From: Rutidosis leptorrhynchoides
Lineage: Eukaryota > Streptophyta > Magnoliopsida > Asterales > Asteraceae
Length of the DNA: 64,000 bases
NCBI RefSeq assembly: GCF_046630445.1
Contig: NC_092338.1
Span: 16,034,001 to 16,098,000, forward strand
Reading direction: 5' to 3'
Positions 21,992 to 33,842 of the stretch are shown one piece after another. Numbering within the stretch: position 1 is the first letter of the stretch; each line of letters opens with the position of its first letter. The notes beneath the pieces were generated by a model. The model was given only the letters and a program-made list of their open reading frames with translations, ran no database searches and had not been told where the DNA came from. Both the position numbers and the translations under genes were made by a program.

Positions 21992-23972
21992 TGTAAGACC
22001 CGTGTAATTATTGTAAATAATGTATAGAAGTTAACTTTGTTGTGGGATTGGTTTTATATTTCAAAAGGAGCTAGGAACCAGTTTCTGTCCATTGGCGCGC
22101 CGCGCAGCCTAATGGCGCGCCGCGCAAAATCGTGCAGACAGCCCCTCTTGTTTATTTAAATTTAAATCAAGGGCATTTTGGGAAATTCACTTCAAGGCCG
22201 ACTTTAAGGCTTGGTTCAGTTGTTTGGGAGCTCATTTACTCCCCTTTTCACCAACCTTATCTTCCTAATTCAATTCTAGAGAGAGAAGTGAGTTCTAGAG
22301 AGAGAGATCCCATTTTGAAGAAGAAGAAGAAGGTTTCTTGCTAAAGTCCAAGTTCTAAAGTTGTTCATCTCATCCATTGCTACATTTTGATAGTTGTGGT
22401 ATACCTTAACTTCCATTTCTTGTTTTGATTTTGTGTATGGGTTAGGGTTTGTGTTGAAGATGAACACTAAGACCCATTTGTAGGTAAATTGGGTGTTTTG
22501 GGTAAATTGGGTCATGTAGACTCAATAATGGGTTAGCTAGGGTTTTAAAAGTGTTAATTGATGTTAAGAAACCCTAATTGGCTAATAATTGGTTAGAACA
22601 CTTGCTTGATGTATAAATGGGTGCTATTTGGGTATAGATGACCCAAAATGGGTGTATTGACTTTTATTAGGTCAAATGGGTCAAAATGGACCAATGTTGG
22701 TTAATGTTAGTGTTTTGTGTTAAAACCTAGCGATTTAATGTGTATGAAGGCCTTGAGTGCCAAGTGTTAGGGTTTTTGGTGAAAATGACCCAAATTAGGG
22801 TTAAGTGTCCAAATGGGTCAAGATGATCTAGGATGGTGTGTAATGTGAGATTGGACCAAGTTGATTGATTGATTATATGCTTGTGAAATAGGTACGTTAC
22901 CTCGGAATTCAAGCTTGGTTTAATAATCACCGACGGCATAAGGTGAGTGGAATAATTATGCGTGAACGTATATAATGTATTTATTTGTGTGTATGAATGT
23001 GGAAGTGTCGCGGTGTTCAAGACACCACATTCTAGGTAACGAGTAGTATTGTCGCGGTGCTTAAGACACTACTCATTGTGTAATTGACTTGTGGTATTGT
23101 CGCGGTGTTTAAGACACCACAACGTCATGGGAGTGGAAGTGTCGCGGTGATCAAGACACCACTCATTGTATTGAATGAAGTGTGGATTCGTCGCGGTGTT
23201 TAAGACGCCACATTGTTGAAAGGGTGAGTTAGTCGCGGTGTTTAAGACATCACCCGGGGGACTAGTGATTACGCGGTGTGTAAGTAACACTAGTGGATGT
23301 TATGAACTCCAACGGACTTTCATGTACCGTTCTCTTGCGTACTTGGTTAACCATGGTTGTGCGAATTGTCCCTAGCATATTATATTATGAACCATATGCT
23401 ATTATTTGTTGCTAGCTTAATGTGGAACGTGGTTAGTAGTTTATGCATGATGGATTGCATGTTCGATTGTATTGCTAGCTCGTATGTTGTATTGTGTAAG
23501 TGTATGCAAGTAAGTAGGTTATATATGATCATGTATAATTATTGCATTCACTAAGCTTTGCTTACCCTCTCGTTGTTTACCATTTTTATAGGTTCGGTGT
23601 TGGACAAGGGTAAGGGCATCGTTTTGGACTAGGGATCCCGCTTGATGCTAGGGGACGCTTTTGGTTTTAGTAGCTCTCGGAGTTTGACCGATAGTTGGGT
23701 AGTTTAATCCCAAACGCCATGCTCATTGTGTAGTTTGGAACTTAAACTTTTTGGTGGTCGAAACTCCTAAATTTGTATTAAACTTGTAATTTGGGTCGTG
23801 TGGGCCCCGCTTGTAAAACTTGGGTTTTATGTTTGAAACATGTTAGTTTTACATATTTGGATGTATGGTAAAAAGCGTTTCGTCTAAAAGTGCCGGGAAC
23901 TAGTCAATCTTTTTCGCGGTTAAAGGTCCTGGGGACAGCCCGTTTTGGCGCGGCGCGCGAACCATTTGGCGC
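21992..23972 (+). repeat. Left LTR (first part) of the nested gypsy element
   Basis: This is most of a 2.07-kb LTR; its last 85 bases lie at 37,098-37,182. It holds GC-rich palindromic GGCGCGCCGCGC boxes (near 22,094, 22,113 and 23,947), an array of seven stem-loops (22,995-23,294), and a GT-rich middle with many TTGGGT/AATGGGT words. The same stem-loop segment reappears in the partial right LTR. Confidence 0.85.
22995..23294 (+). repeat. Seven tandem stem-loops with covarying arms
   Basis: Seven units share a core GTCGCGGTGTTTAAGAC, in which GTC pairs with GAC around an 11-base loop; the seventh is diverged. Outer arms: GAATGTGG/CCACATTC, GAGTAGT/ACTACTC, TTGTGGT/ACCACAA, GAGTGG/CCACTC, AGTGTGG/CCACATT (one G-T pair), GGGTGA/TCACCC and ACTAGTG/CACTAGT. 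The arms differ from unit to unit, yet each pairs with its own partner. The last three units recur in the right LTR copy at about 49.73-49.85 kb. The role is unknown; an RNA structure in the LTR transcript or a protein-binding cruciform are both possible. Confidence 0.8.
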
Positions 23973-26900
23973 TGAAATGTCCCGTTCTTATTGATTAAAA
24001 ACGTTCCATATTAATTGATTTCGTTGCGAGGTTTTGACCTCTATATGAGACGTTTTTCAAAGACTGCATTCATTTTAAAACAAACCATAACCTTTATTTC
24101 ATCAATAAAGGTTTAAAAAGCTTTACGTAGATTATCAAATAATGATAATCTAAAATATCCTGTTTACACACGACCATTACATAATGGTTTACAATACAAA
24201 TATGTTACAACAAAATAAGTTTCTTGAATGCAGTTTTTACACAATATCATACAAGCATGGACTCCAAATCTCGTCCTTATTTAAGTATGCGACAGCGGAA
24301 GCTCTTAATAATCACCTGAGAATAAACATGCTTAAAACGTCAACAAAAATGTTGGTGAGTTATAGGTTTAACCTATATATATTAAATCATAATAATAGAC
24401 CACAAGATTTCATATTTCAATACACATCCCATACATAGAGATAAAAATCATTCATATGGTGAACACCTGGTAACCGACATTAACAAGATGCATATATAAG
24501 AATATCCCCATCATTCCGGGACACCCTTCGGATATGATATAAATTTCGAAGTACTAAAGCATCCGGTACTTTGGATGGGGCTTGTTGGGCTCGATAGATC
24601 TATCTTTAGGATTCGCGTCAATTAGGGTGTCTGTTCCCTAATTCTTAGATTACCAGACTTAATAAAAAGGGGCATATTCGATTTCGATAATTCAACCATA
24701 GAATGTAGTTTCACGTACTTGTGTCTATTTTGTAAATCATTTATAAAACCTGCATGTATTCTCATCCCAAAAATATTAGATTTTAAAAGTGGGACTATAA
24801 CTCACTTTCACATATTTTTACTTCGTCGGGAAGTAAGACTTGGCCACTGGTTGATTCACGAACCTATAACAATATATACATATATATCAAAGTATGTTCA
24901 AAATATATTTACAACACTTTTAATATATTTTGATGTTTTAAGTTTATTAAGTCAACTGTCCTCGTTAGTAACCTACAACTAGTTGTCCACAGTTAGATGT
25001 ACAGAAATAAATCGATAAATATTATCTTGAATCAATCCACGACCCAGTGTATACGTATCTCAGTATTGATCACAACTCAAACTATATATATTTTGGAATC
25101 AACCTCAACCCTGTATAGCTAACTCCAACATTCACATATAGAGTGTCTATGGTTGTTCCGAAATATATATAGATGTGTCGACATGATAGGTCGAAACATT
25201 GTATACGTGTCTATGGTATCTCAAGATTACATAATATACAATACAAGTTGATTAAGTTATGGTAGGAATAGATTTGTTACCAATTTTCACGTAGCTAAAA
25301 TGAGAAAAATTATCCAATCTTGTTTTACCCATAACTTCTTCATTTTAAATCTGTTTTGAGTGAATCAAATTGCTATGGTTTCATATTGAACTCTATTTTA
25401 TGAATCTAAATAGAAAAAGTATAGGTTTATAGTCGAAAAAATAAGTTACAAGTCGTTTTTGTAAAGGTAGTCATTTCAGTCGAAAGAACGACGTCTAGAT
25501 GACCATTTTAGAAAACATACTTCCACTTTGAGTTTAACCATAATTTTTGGATATAGTTTCATGTTCATAATAAAAATCATTTTCTCAGAATAACAACTTT
25601 TAAATCAAAGTTTATCATAGTTTTTAATTAACTAACCCAAAACAGCCCGCGGTGTTACTACGACGACGCAAATCCGGTTTTACGGTGTTTTTCGTGTTTT
25701 CAGGTTTTAAATCATTAAGTTAGCATATCATATAGATATAGAACATGTGTTTAGTTGATTTTAAAAGTCAAGTTAGAAGGATTAACTTTTGTTTGCGAAC
25801 AAGTTTAGAATTAACTAAACTATGTTCTAGTGATTACAAGTTTAAACCTTCGAATAAGATAGCTTTATATGTATGAATCGAATGATGTTATGAACATCAT
25901 TACTACCTTAAGTTCCTTGGATAAACCTACTGAAAAAGAGAAAAATGGATCTAGCTTCAATGGATCCTTGGATGGCTCGAAGTTCTTGAAGTAGAATCAT
26001 GACACGAAAACAAGTTCAAGTAAGATCATCACTTGAAATAAGATTGTTATAGTTATAGAAATTGAACCAAAGTTTGAATATGATTATTACCTTGTATTAG
26101 AATGATAACCTACTGTAAGAAACAAAGATTTCTTGAGGTTGGATGATCACCTTACAAGATTGGAAGTGAGCTAGCAAACTTGAAAGTATTCTTGATTTTA
26201 TGAAACTAGAACTTTTAGAATTTATGAAGAACACTTAGAACTTGAAGATAGAACTTGAGAGAGATCAATTAGATGAAGAAAATTGAAGAATGAAAGTGTT
26301 TGTAGGTGTTTTTGGTCGTTGGTGTATGGATTAGATATAAAGGATATGTAATTTTGTTTTCATGTAAATAAGTCATGAATGATTACTCATATTTTTGTAA
26401 TTTTATGAGATATTTCATGCTAGTTGCCAAATGATGGTTCCCACATGTATTAGGTGACTCACATGGGCTGCTAAGAGCTGATCATTAGAGTGTATATACC
26501 AATAGTACATACATCTAAAAGCTGTGTATTGTACGAGTACGAATACGGGTGCATACGAGTAGAATTGTTGATGAAACTGAATGAGGATGTAATTGTAAGA
26601 ATTTTTGTTAAGTAGAAGTATTTTGATAAGTGTATTGAAGTCTTTCAAAAGTGTATAAATACATATTAAAACACTACATGTATATACATTTTAACTGAGT
26701 CGTTAAGTCATCGTTAGTCGTTACATGTAAGTGTTGTTTTGAAACCTTTAGGTTAACAATCTTGTTAAATGTTGTTAACCCAATGTTTATAATATCAAAT
26801 GAGATTTTAAATTTTTATATTATCATGATATTATCATGTATAAATATGTCTTAATATGATATATATCCATTAAATGTCTTTACAACGATAATCGTTACAT

Positions 26901-27224
26901 ATATGTCTCGTTTAAAAATCATTAAGTTAGTAGTCTTGTTTTTACATATGTAGTTCATTGTTAATATACTTAATGATATGTTTAATTATCATAGTATCAT
27001 GTTAAATATATATATATATCCATATATATGTCATCATATAGTTTTTACAAGTTTTAACGTTCGTGAATCACCGGTCAACTTGGGTGGTCAATTGTCTATA
27101 TGAAACATATTTCAATTAATCAAGTCTTAACAAGTTTGATTGCTTAACATGTTGGAAACATTTAATCATGTAAATATCAATCTCAATTAATATATATAAA
27201 CATGGAAAAGTTCGGGTCACTACA
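23973..27224 (-). repeat. 3' LTR of the 24-37 kb chromovirus
   Basis: 3,252 bp, almost identical to 33,843-37,092. On the minus strand it starts TGTAGTGACCCG and ends GGGACATTTCA. Just outside its start, on the minus strand, lies TTTCGGGACGAAATTT. The 40.5-49.7 kb element has the same block at its own 3' LTR (47,688-47,703). Confidence 0.92.
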
Positions 27225-27239
27225 GTACCTACCCGTTAA

Positions 27240-30200
27240 ATAAATTTCGTCCCGAAATTTTAAGCTGTTGAAGGTGTTGACGAATCTTCTGGAAATAGAT
27301 GCGGGTATTTCTTCTTCATCTGATCTTCACGCTCCCAGGTGAACTCGGGTCCTCTACGAGCATTCCATCGAACCTTAACAATTGGTATCTTGTTTTGCTT
27401 AAGTCTTTTAACCTCACGATCCATTATTTCGACGGGTTCTTCGATGAATTGAAGTTTTTCGTTGATTTAGATTTCATCTAACGGAATAGTGAGATCTTCT
27501 TTAGCAAAACATTTCTTCAAATTCGAGACGTGGAAAGTGTTATGTACAGCCGCGAGTTGTTGAGGTAACTCTAGTCGGTAAGCTACTGGTCCGACACGAT
27601 CAATAATCTTGAATGGTCCAATATACCTTGGATTTAATTTCCCTCGTTTACCAAATCGAACAACGCCTTTCCAAGGTGCAACTTTAAGCATGACCATCTC
27701 TCCAATTTCAAATTCTATATCTTTTCTTTTAATGTCAGCGTAGCTCTTTTGTCGACTTTGGGCGGTTTTCAACCGTTGTTGAATTTGGATGATCTTCTCG
27801 GTAGTTTCTTGTATAATCTCCGGACCCGTAATCTGTCTATCCCCCACTTCACTCCAAAAAATCGGAGACCTGCACTTTCTACCATAAAGTGCTTCAAACG
27901 GCGCCATCTCAATGCTTGAATGGTAGCTGTTGTTGTAGGAAAATTCTGCTAACGGTAGATGTCGATCCCAACTGTTTCCAAAATCAATAACACATGCTCG
28001 TAGCATGTCTTCCAACGTTTGTATCGTCCTTTCGCTCTGCCCATCAGTTTGTGGATGATAGGCAGTACTCATGTCTAGACGAGTTCCTAATGCTTGCTGT
28101 AATGTCTGCTAGAATCTTGAAATAAATCTGCCATCCCTATCAGAGATAATAGAGATTGGTATTCCATGTCTGGAGACGACTTCCTTCAAATACAGTCGTG
28201 CTAACTTCTCCATCTTGTCATCTTCTCTTATTGGCAGGAAGTGTGCTGATTTGGTGAGACGATCAACTATTACCCAAATAGTATCAAAACCACTTGCAGT
28301 CCTTGGCAATTTAGTGATGAAATCCATGGTAATGTTTTCCCATTTCCATTCCGGGATTTCGGGTTGTTGAAGTAGACCTGATGGTTTCTGATGCTCAGCT
28401 TTGACCTTAGAACACGTCAAACATTCTCCTACGTATTTAGCAACATCGGCTTTCATACCCAGCCACCAAAAATGTTTCTTGAGATCCTTGTACATCTTCC
28501 CCGTTCCAGGATGTATTGAGTATCTGGTTTTATGAGCTTCTCTAAGTACCATTTCTCTCATATCTCCAAATTTTGGTACCCAAATCCTTTCAGCCCTATA
28601 CCGGGTTCCGTCTTCCCGAATATTAAGATGCTTCTCCGATCCTTTGGGTATTTCATCCTTTAAATTTCCCTCTTTTAAAACTCCTTGTTGCGCCTCCTTT
28701 ATTTGAGTAGTAAGGTTATTATGAATCATTATATTCATAGATTTTACTCGAATGGGTTCTCTGTCCTTCCTGCTCAAGGCATCGGCTACCACATTTGCCT
28801 TCCCCGGGTGGTAACGAATCTCAAAGTCGTAATCATTCAATAATTCAATCCACCTACGCTGCCTCATATTTAGTTGTTTCTGATTAAATATGTGTTGAAG
28901 ACTTTTGTGGTCGGTATATATAATACTTTTGACCCCATATAAGTAGTGCCTCCAAGTCTTTAATGCAAAAACAACCGCGCCTAATTCCAAGTCATGCGTC
29001 GTATAATTTTGTTCGTGAATCTTCAATTGTCTAGACGCATAAGCAATCACCTTCGTTCGTTGCATTAATACACAACCGAGACCTTGCTTTGATGCGTCAC
29101 AATAAATCACAAAATCATCATTCCCTTCAGGCAATGACAATATAGGTGCCGTAGTTAGCTTTTTCTTCAATAACTGAAACGCTTTCTCTTGTTCATCATT
29201 CCATTCAAATTTCTTCCCTTTATGCGTTAATGCAGTCAAGGGTTTTGCTATTCTGGAAAAGTCTTGGATGAACCTTCTGTAGTAACTAGCTAGTCCTAAA
29301 AACTGGCGTATGTGTTTCGTAGTTTTCGGGGTTTCCCACTTTTCAACAGTTTCTATCTTTGCCGGATCCACCTTAATACCTTCTTTGTTCACTATGTGAC
29401 CGAGGAATTGAACTTCTTCCAACCAAAATGCACACTTTGAAAACTTAGCGTACAATTCTTCCTTCCTCAATACTTCTAACACCTTTCTCAAATGTTCACC
29501 GTGTTCTTGGTCATTCTTTGAGTAAATAAGTATGTCATCAATGAAAACAATGACAAACTTGTCAAGGTATGGTCCACACACTCGGTTCATAAGGTCCATG
29601 AACACAGCTGGTGCATTAGTTAAACCAAACGGCATGACCATAAACTCGTAATGACCGTAACGTGTTCTGAAAGCAGTCTTTGGAATATCATCTTCTTTCA
29701 CCCGCATTTGATGATACCCGGAACGTAAGTCAATCTTTGAATAAACAGACGAGCCTTGTAGTTGATCAAATAAGTCATCGATTCGCGGTAGTGGGTAGCG
29801 GTTCTTGATGGTAAGTTTGTTCAACTCTCAGTAGTCGATACACAACCTGAATGTACCATCTTTCTTCTTGACAAACAAAACAGGAGCTCCCCACGGTGAT
29901 GTGCTTGGTCGAATGAAACCACGCTCTAAAAGTTCTTGTAATTGGCTTTGCAGTTCTTTCATCTCGCTGGGTGCGAGTCTGTAAGGAGCACGAACTATTG
30001 GTGCAGCTCCTGGTACAAGATCTATTTGAAATTCAACGGATCGATGTGGGGGTAATCCCGGTAATTCTTTCGGAAATACATCGGGAAATTCTTTTGCAAT
30101 GGGAACATCATTGATGCTCTTTTCTTCAGTTTGTACTTTCTCGACGTGTGCTAGAACAGCATAGCAACCTTTTCTTATTAGTTTTTGTGCCTTCAAATTA

Positions 30201-31855
30201 CTAATAAGATGTAGCTTCGTGTTGCCCTTTTCTCCGTACACCATTAAGGGTTTTCCTTTTTCTCGTATAATGCGAATTGCATTTTTGTAACAAACGATCT
30301 CTGCTTTCACTTCTTTCAACCAGTCCATACCGATTATCACATCAAAACTCCCTAACTCTACTGGTATCAAATCAATCTTAAATGTTTCGCTAACCAGTTT
30401 AATTTCTCGATTCCGACATATATTATCTGCTGAAATTAATTTACCATTTGCTGATTCGAGTAAAAATTTACTATCCAAAGGTGTCAATGGACAACTTAAT
30501 TTAGCACAAAAATCTCTACTCATATAGCTTCTATCCGCACCCGAATCAAATAAAACGTAAGCAGGTTTATTGTCAATAAGAAACGTACCCGTAACAAGCT
30601 CCGGGTCTTCCTGTGCCTCTGCCGCATTAATATTGAAAACTCTTCCGCGGCCTTGTCCATTCGTGTTCTCCTGGTTCGGGCAATTTCTAATAATGTGGCC
30701 CGGTTTTCTACATTTATAACAAACTACATTGGCATAACTTGCTCCGACATTACTTGCTCCGCCATTACTCGTTCCGACACCATTTGTTCCTTTCGTTTTA
30801 TTAATCCCTGGTCCGTAGACCTCACACTTTGCCGCGCTATGACCATTTCTTTTACACTTGTTGCAAAATTTGGTGCAGAACCCCGAGTGATACTTTTCAC
30901 ACCTTTGGCATAGCTGCTTCTGATTGTTGTTGTTGTTGCGGTTATTATTGTTATTGGGATGATTGTTGTAGTTGCTGTTGTTGTTGTTGTTGTTGTTGTT
31001 GTTATTGTTGTTGTTGTTGTTGGGCCGTTTGTTGTAGTTGCGATTGATGTTGCGATTGTTGGGATAATTGTTGCGATTATTGTTGTAATTGCCGTTGTTG
31101 TTGTATTGGTGATTCTTATCACCGTTTTCCTCCCACTTTCTTTTGACTTGCTTCACATTGGCCTCTTCAGCAGTCTGTTCTTTAATCCTTTCTTCAATCT
31201 GGTTCACTAGTTTGTGAGCCATTCTACATGCCTGTTGTATGGAGGCGGGCTCGTGTGAACTTATATCTTCTTGGATTCTTTCCGGTAATCCTTTCACAAA
31301 CGCGTCGATCTTCTCTTCCTCATCTTCGAATGCTCCCGGACACAATAGGCACAATTCTGTGAATCGTCTTTCGTACGTGGTAATATCAAATCCTTGGGTT
31401 CGTAACCCTCTAAGTTCTGTCTTGAGCTTATTGACCTCGGTTCTGGGACGGTACTTCTCGTTCATCAAGTGCTTGAATGCTGACCACGGTAGTGCGTACG
31501 CATCGTCTTGTCCCACTTGCTCTAGATAGGTATTCCACCATGTTAACGCAGAACCTGTGAAGGTATGCGTAGCGTACTTTACTTTATCCTCTTCAGTACA
31601 CTTACTTATGGCAAACACCGATTCGACCTTCTCGGTCCACCGTTTCAATCCGATCGGTCCTTCGGTTCCATCAAATTCCAAAGGTTTGCAGGCAGTGAAT
31701 TCTTTGTAGGTGCATCCTACACGATTTCCTGTACTGCTAGATCCAAGGTTATTGTTGGTATGTAGCGCAGCCTGTACTGCGGCTATGTTTGAAGCTAGAA
31801 AAGTACGGAATTCCTCTTCATTCATATTCACGGTGTGTCGAGTAGTCGGTGCCAT
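27240..31855 (-). other. gag-pol region of the 24-37 kb chromovirus (fossil)
   Basis: Reads from [17 protein letters not shown] (gag start at 31,855) leftward. The gag core has a [12 protein letters not shown] motif and [10 protein letters not shown]. An asparagine-rich linker lies at about 30.9-31.1 kb, followed by two zinc knuckles (C-x2-C-x4-H-x4-C type, about 30.65-30.9 kb). The protease motif [11 protein letters not shown] is near 30.53 kb. Reverse transcriptase, with [11 protein letters not shown], spans about 29.3-30.0 kb; RNase H about 28.8-29.2; integrase about 27.9-28.6; and a C-terminal chromodomain about 27.26-27.45 kb. The chromodomain places it among chromoviruses. The asparagine tract comes from AAC/AAT repeats. 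Confidence 0.88.
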
Positions 31856-32196
31856 TTCCTTCAAAATAGTCAAATGGAACAAGTTAATCATACAGAATAT
31901 TAAGAGTAGTTAATAGTATTTCGTAGCATAATATGAACTCATTTATAAAAGCTTTTTCTTCATATTAGCGTTTTATAAGTTTAAATTCGGGTAGTACCTA
32001 CCCGTTAAGTTCATACTTAGTAGCTAATATACAATTCAACTACTACAATTCTATATGAAAAACTGATTATAATAATATTTCGCGTTCAAACTTTTACACA
32101 ATATTTTACAAACTTACAATACCGCTTATTTTACATATAGCATGAAATATAGCACACAATAAATTTGATACAAGATGTTTGTGAAGATAATTCTAG

Positions 32197-32880
32197 CTAG
32201 TACACAAGTCGTTCAGCAAAGGCAATAAAGACACGTAATTCATACGTCCAGAAACAAGTCATGCATTCTGGTTTTACTAGGATTACTTCCCATCCTTGGT
32301 CTTGTGGAACATAACCGTTATGGCCGTTGATAAGACAGCGTGTTGTAACATCGTCAAAGGGACGAGGATTACGTAATGTCCAACAGTCCCGTAACAATCT
32401 AAAAATCTCATTTCTTACCCCAATTACCGAATCCGTCACTTGTGAGAACGTTTTGTTTAATAGTTGTAGCCCGATGTTCTTGTTCTCACTTTGGTGAGAA
32501 GCGAACATTACTAATCCGTAAGCATAACATGCTTCTTTATGTTGCATGTTAGCCGCTTTTTCTAAATCACGAAGTCCAATATTCGGATATATTGAGTCAA
32601 AATAATTTCTTAACCCATTGCGTAAAATAGCATTTGGGTTCCCCGCAATATATGCGTCAAAGTAAACACATCGTAACTTATGGATTTCCCAATGTGATAT
32701 CCCCCATCTTTCGAACGAAAGCCTTTTATAAACCAAGGCATTCTTGGAACGTTCTTCGAATGTCTTACAAACTGATCTCGCCTTAAATAGTTGTGCCGAA
32801 GAATTCTGACCGACTCTAGACAAGATTTCATCAATCATGTCTCCGGGTAGGTCTCTTAAAATATTGGGTTGTCTATCCAT
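32197..32880 (-). CDS. F-box protein ORF inside a chromovirus
   Basis: An open frame of 227 residues starting MDRQPNILRDLPGDMIDEI. Residues 8-50 match an F-box: LPGDMIDEILSRVG, then FKARSVCKTFEE. The middle part (NPNAILRNGLRNYF, then AANMQHKEACYAYGLVMF) resembles the Sel1-like tail of plant F-box proteins such as those related to At1g67623/At2g35280. Family members serve as substrate receptors of SCF ubiquitin ligases. The ORF lies on the element's sense strand, between the 5' LTR and gag and about 340 bases before the gag start, so it travels with the retrotransposon. It may be a captured host gene. Whether it is expressed, by its own promoter or from a spliced element transcript, cannot be seen. 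Confidence 0.75.
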   Translation of the reverse strand: MDRQPNILRDLPGDMIDEILSRVGQNSSAQLFKARSVCKTFEERSKNALVYKRLSFERWGISHWEIHKLRCVYFDAYIAGNPNAILRNGLRNYFDSIYPNIGLRDLEKAANMQHKEACYAYGLVMFASHQSENKNIGLQLLNKTFSQVTDSVIGVRNEIFRLLRDCWTLRNPRPFDDVTTRCLINGHNGYVPQDQGWEVILVKPECMTCFWTYELRVFIAFAERLVY

Positions 32881-33018
32881 TTTGTGTTTTTATACTGTAA
32901 AATAGACAAGAGTTAGATTCATAAAAAAAAATACTTATTAATACAAGCAATTTTTACATATATCATAAAGCATAAGCACCCTATATTACATATATTACAC
33001 CACACGAATACAACTATC

Positions 33019-33633
33019 TTATTCCGACTCGCTTGTTTCTTCTTCTTCGGTTTTGGTTCGTTTTGTCAAGTTTCTAGGGATATATGATGTTCCCCTAATA
33101 CGAGCCGTAATTTTCCACATTGGTTTAGAAAAACCTGGTGGTTTAGAAGTTCCCGGGTCATTGTTACAACTTAAGGACTTCGGGGGTTGACGATACATAT
33201 AAAGTTCATCGGGATTGGAATTAGATTTCTCTATTTTTATGCCCTTTTCCTTATTATTTTCTTTTGCCTTTTTAAATTCAGTTGGGGTAATTTCTATAAC
33301 ATCATCGGAATTATCGTCGGAATCCGATTCATCGGAGAATTGGTAATCCTCCCAATATTTTGCTTCCTTGGCGGAAACACCATTGACCATAATTAACCTT
33401 GGTCGGTTGGTTGAGGATTTTCTTTTACTTAACCGTTTTATTATTTCCCCCGCCGGTTCTATTTCTTCATCTGGTTCCGATTCTTCTTCCGGTTCCGATT
33501 CTTCTTCCGGTTCCGACTCTTCTTCCGGTTCCTCTTCGGGAACTTGTGAATCAGTCCACGAATCATTCCAATTTACATTTAACTCTTCATTATTATTAGG
33601 TGAGTCAATGAGACTTGTTCTAGAGGTAGACAT
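33019..33633 (-). CDS. Acidic, repeat-bearing ORF inside a chromovirus
   Basis: A 204-residue open frame starting MSTSRTSLIDSPNNNEEL, the first ORF after the primer site. Residues 32-60 are tandem EEESEPEE-type octads encoded by near-identical 24-base units. A basic stretch follows (KRLSKRKSSTNRPRL), then a second acidic patch (DESDSDDNSDD), and the end is basic/acidic mixed (NLTKRTKTEEEETSESE). I recognise no family. It is probably a nuclear or nucleic-acid-associated protein of low structural order, judged only from composition. Gag-proximal accessory ORFs are known from some plant gypsy lineages, but this one I do not know. Confidence 0.6.
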   Translation of the reverse strand: MSTSRTSLIDSPNNNEELNVNWNDSWTDSQVPEEEPEEESEPEEESEPEEESEPDEEIEPAGEIIKRLSKRKSSTNRPRLIMVNGVSAKEAKYWEDYQFSDESDSDDNSDDVIEITPTEFKKAKENNKEKGIKIEKSNSNPDELYMYRQPPKSLSCNNDPGTSKPPGFSKPMWKITARIRGTSYIPRNLTKRTKTEEEETSESE

Positions 33634-33842
33634 CTATCACATAATATCAAACGCATTAAGAGATTAATATATCACATAATATTCACATGTTAAAAATATA
33701 TAGTTTCCAACAAAATTTGTTAAGCAATCATTTTTCAAGTAAACACGGTCGAAGTCCAGACTCACTAATGCATCCTAACAAACTCGATAAGACACACTAA
33801 TGCAAAATTCTGGTTCTCTAAGACCAACGCTCGGATACCAAC

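Noticed and set aside
22995-23294. CRISPR-like look: a constant core between variable segments
   Set aside because: Plant nuclear DNA inside an LTR. The variable parts are short, self-complementary and flank the core on both sides, so they are stem arms and not spacers.
24184-24982. Frames of 84 and 87 codons repeated at 34,054-34,852
   Set aside because: The two copies are the same because they lie in paired LTRs; no domain is recognisable and there is no sign of selection on the frame.
30653-31210. Cys/Val-rich plus-strand frames and a Thr/Ile-rich minus-strand frame
   Set aside because: Shadows of the asparagine-rich AAC/AAT tract in the chromovirus gag.
32197-32880. F-box ORF as an ordinary host gene trapped between two elements
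   Set aside because: It lies inside one element's paired LTRs with a single target duplication, between the primer site and gag and on the sense strand, so it belongs to the element as it now stands.
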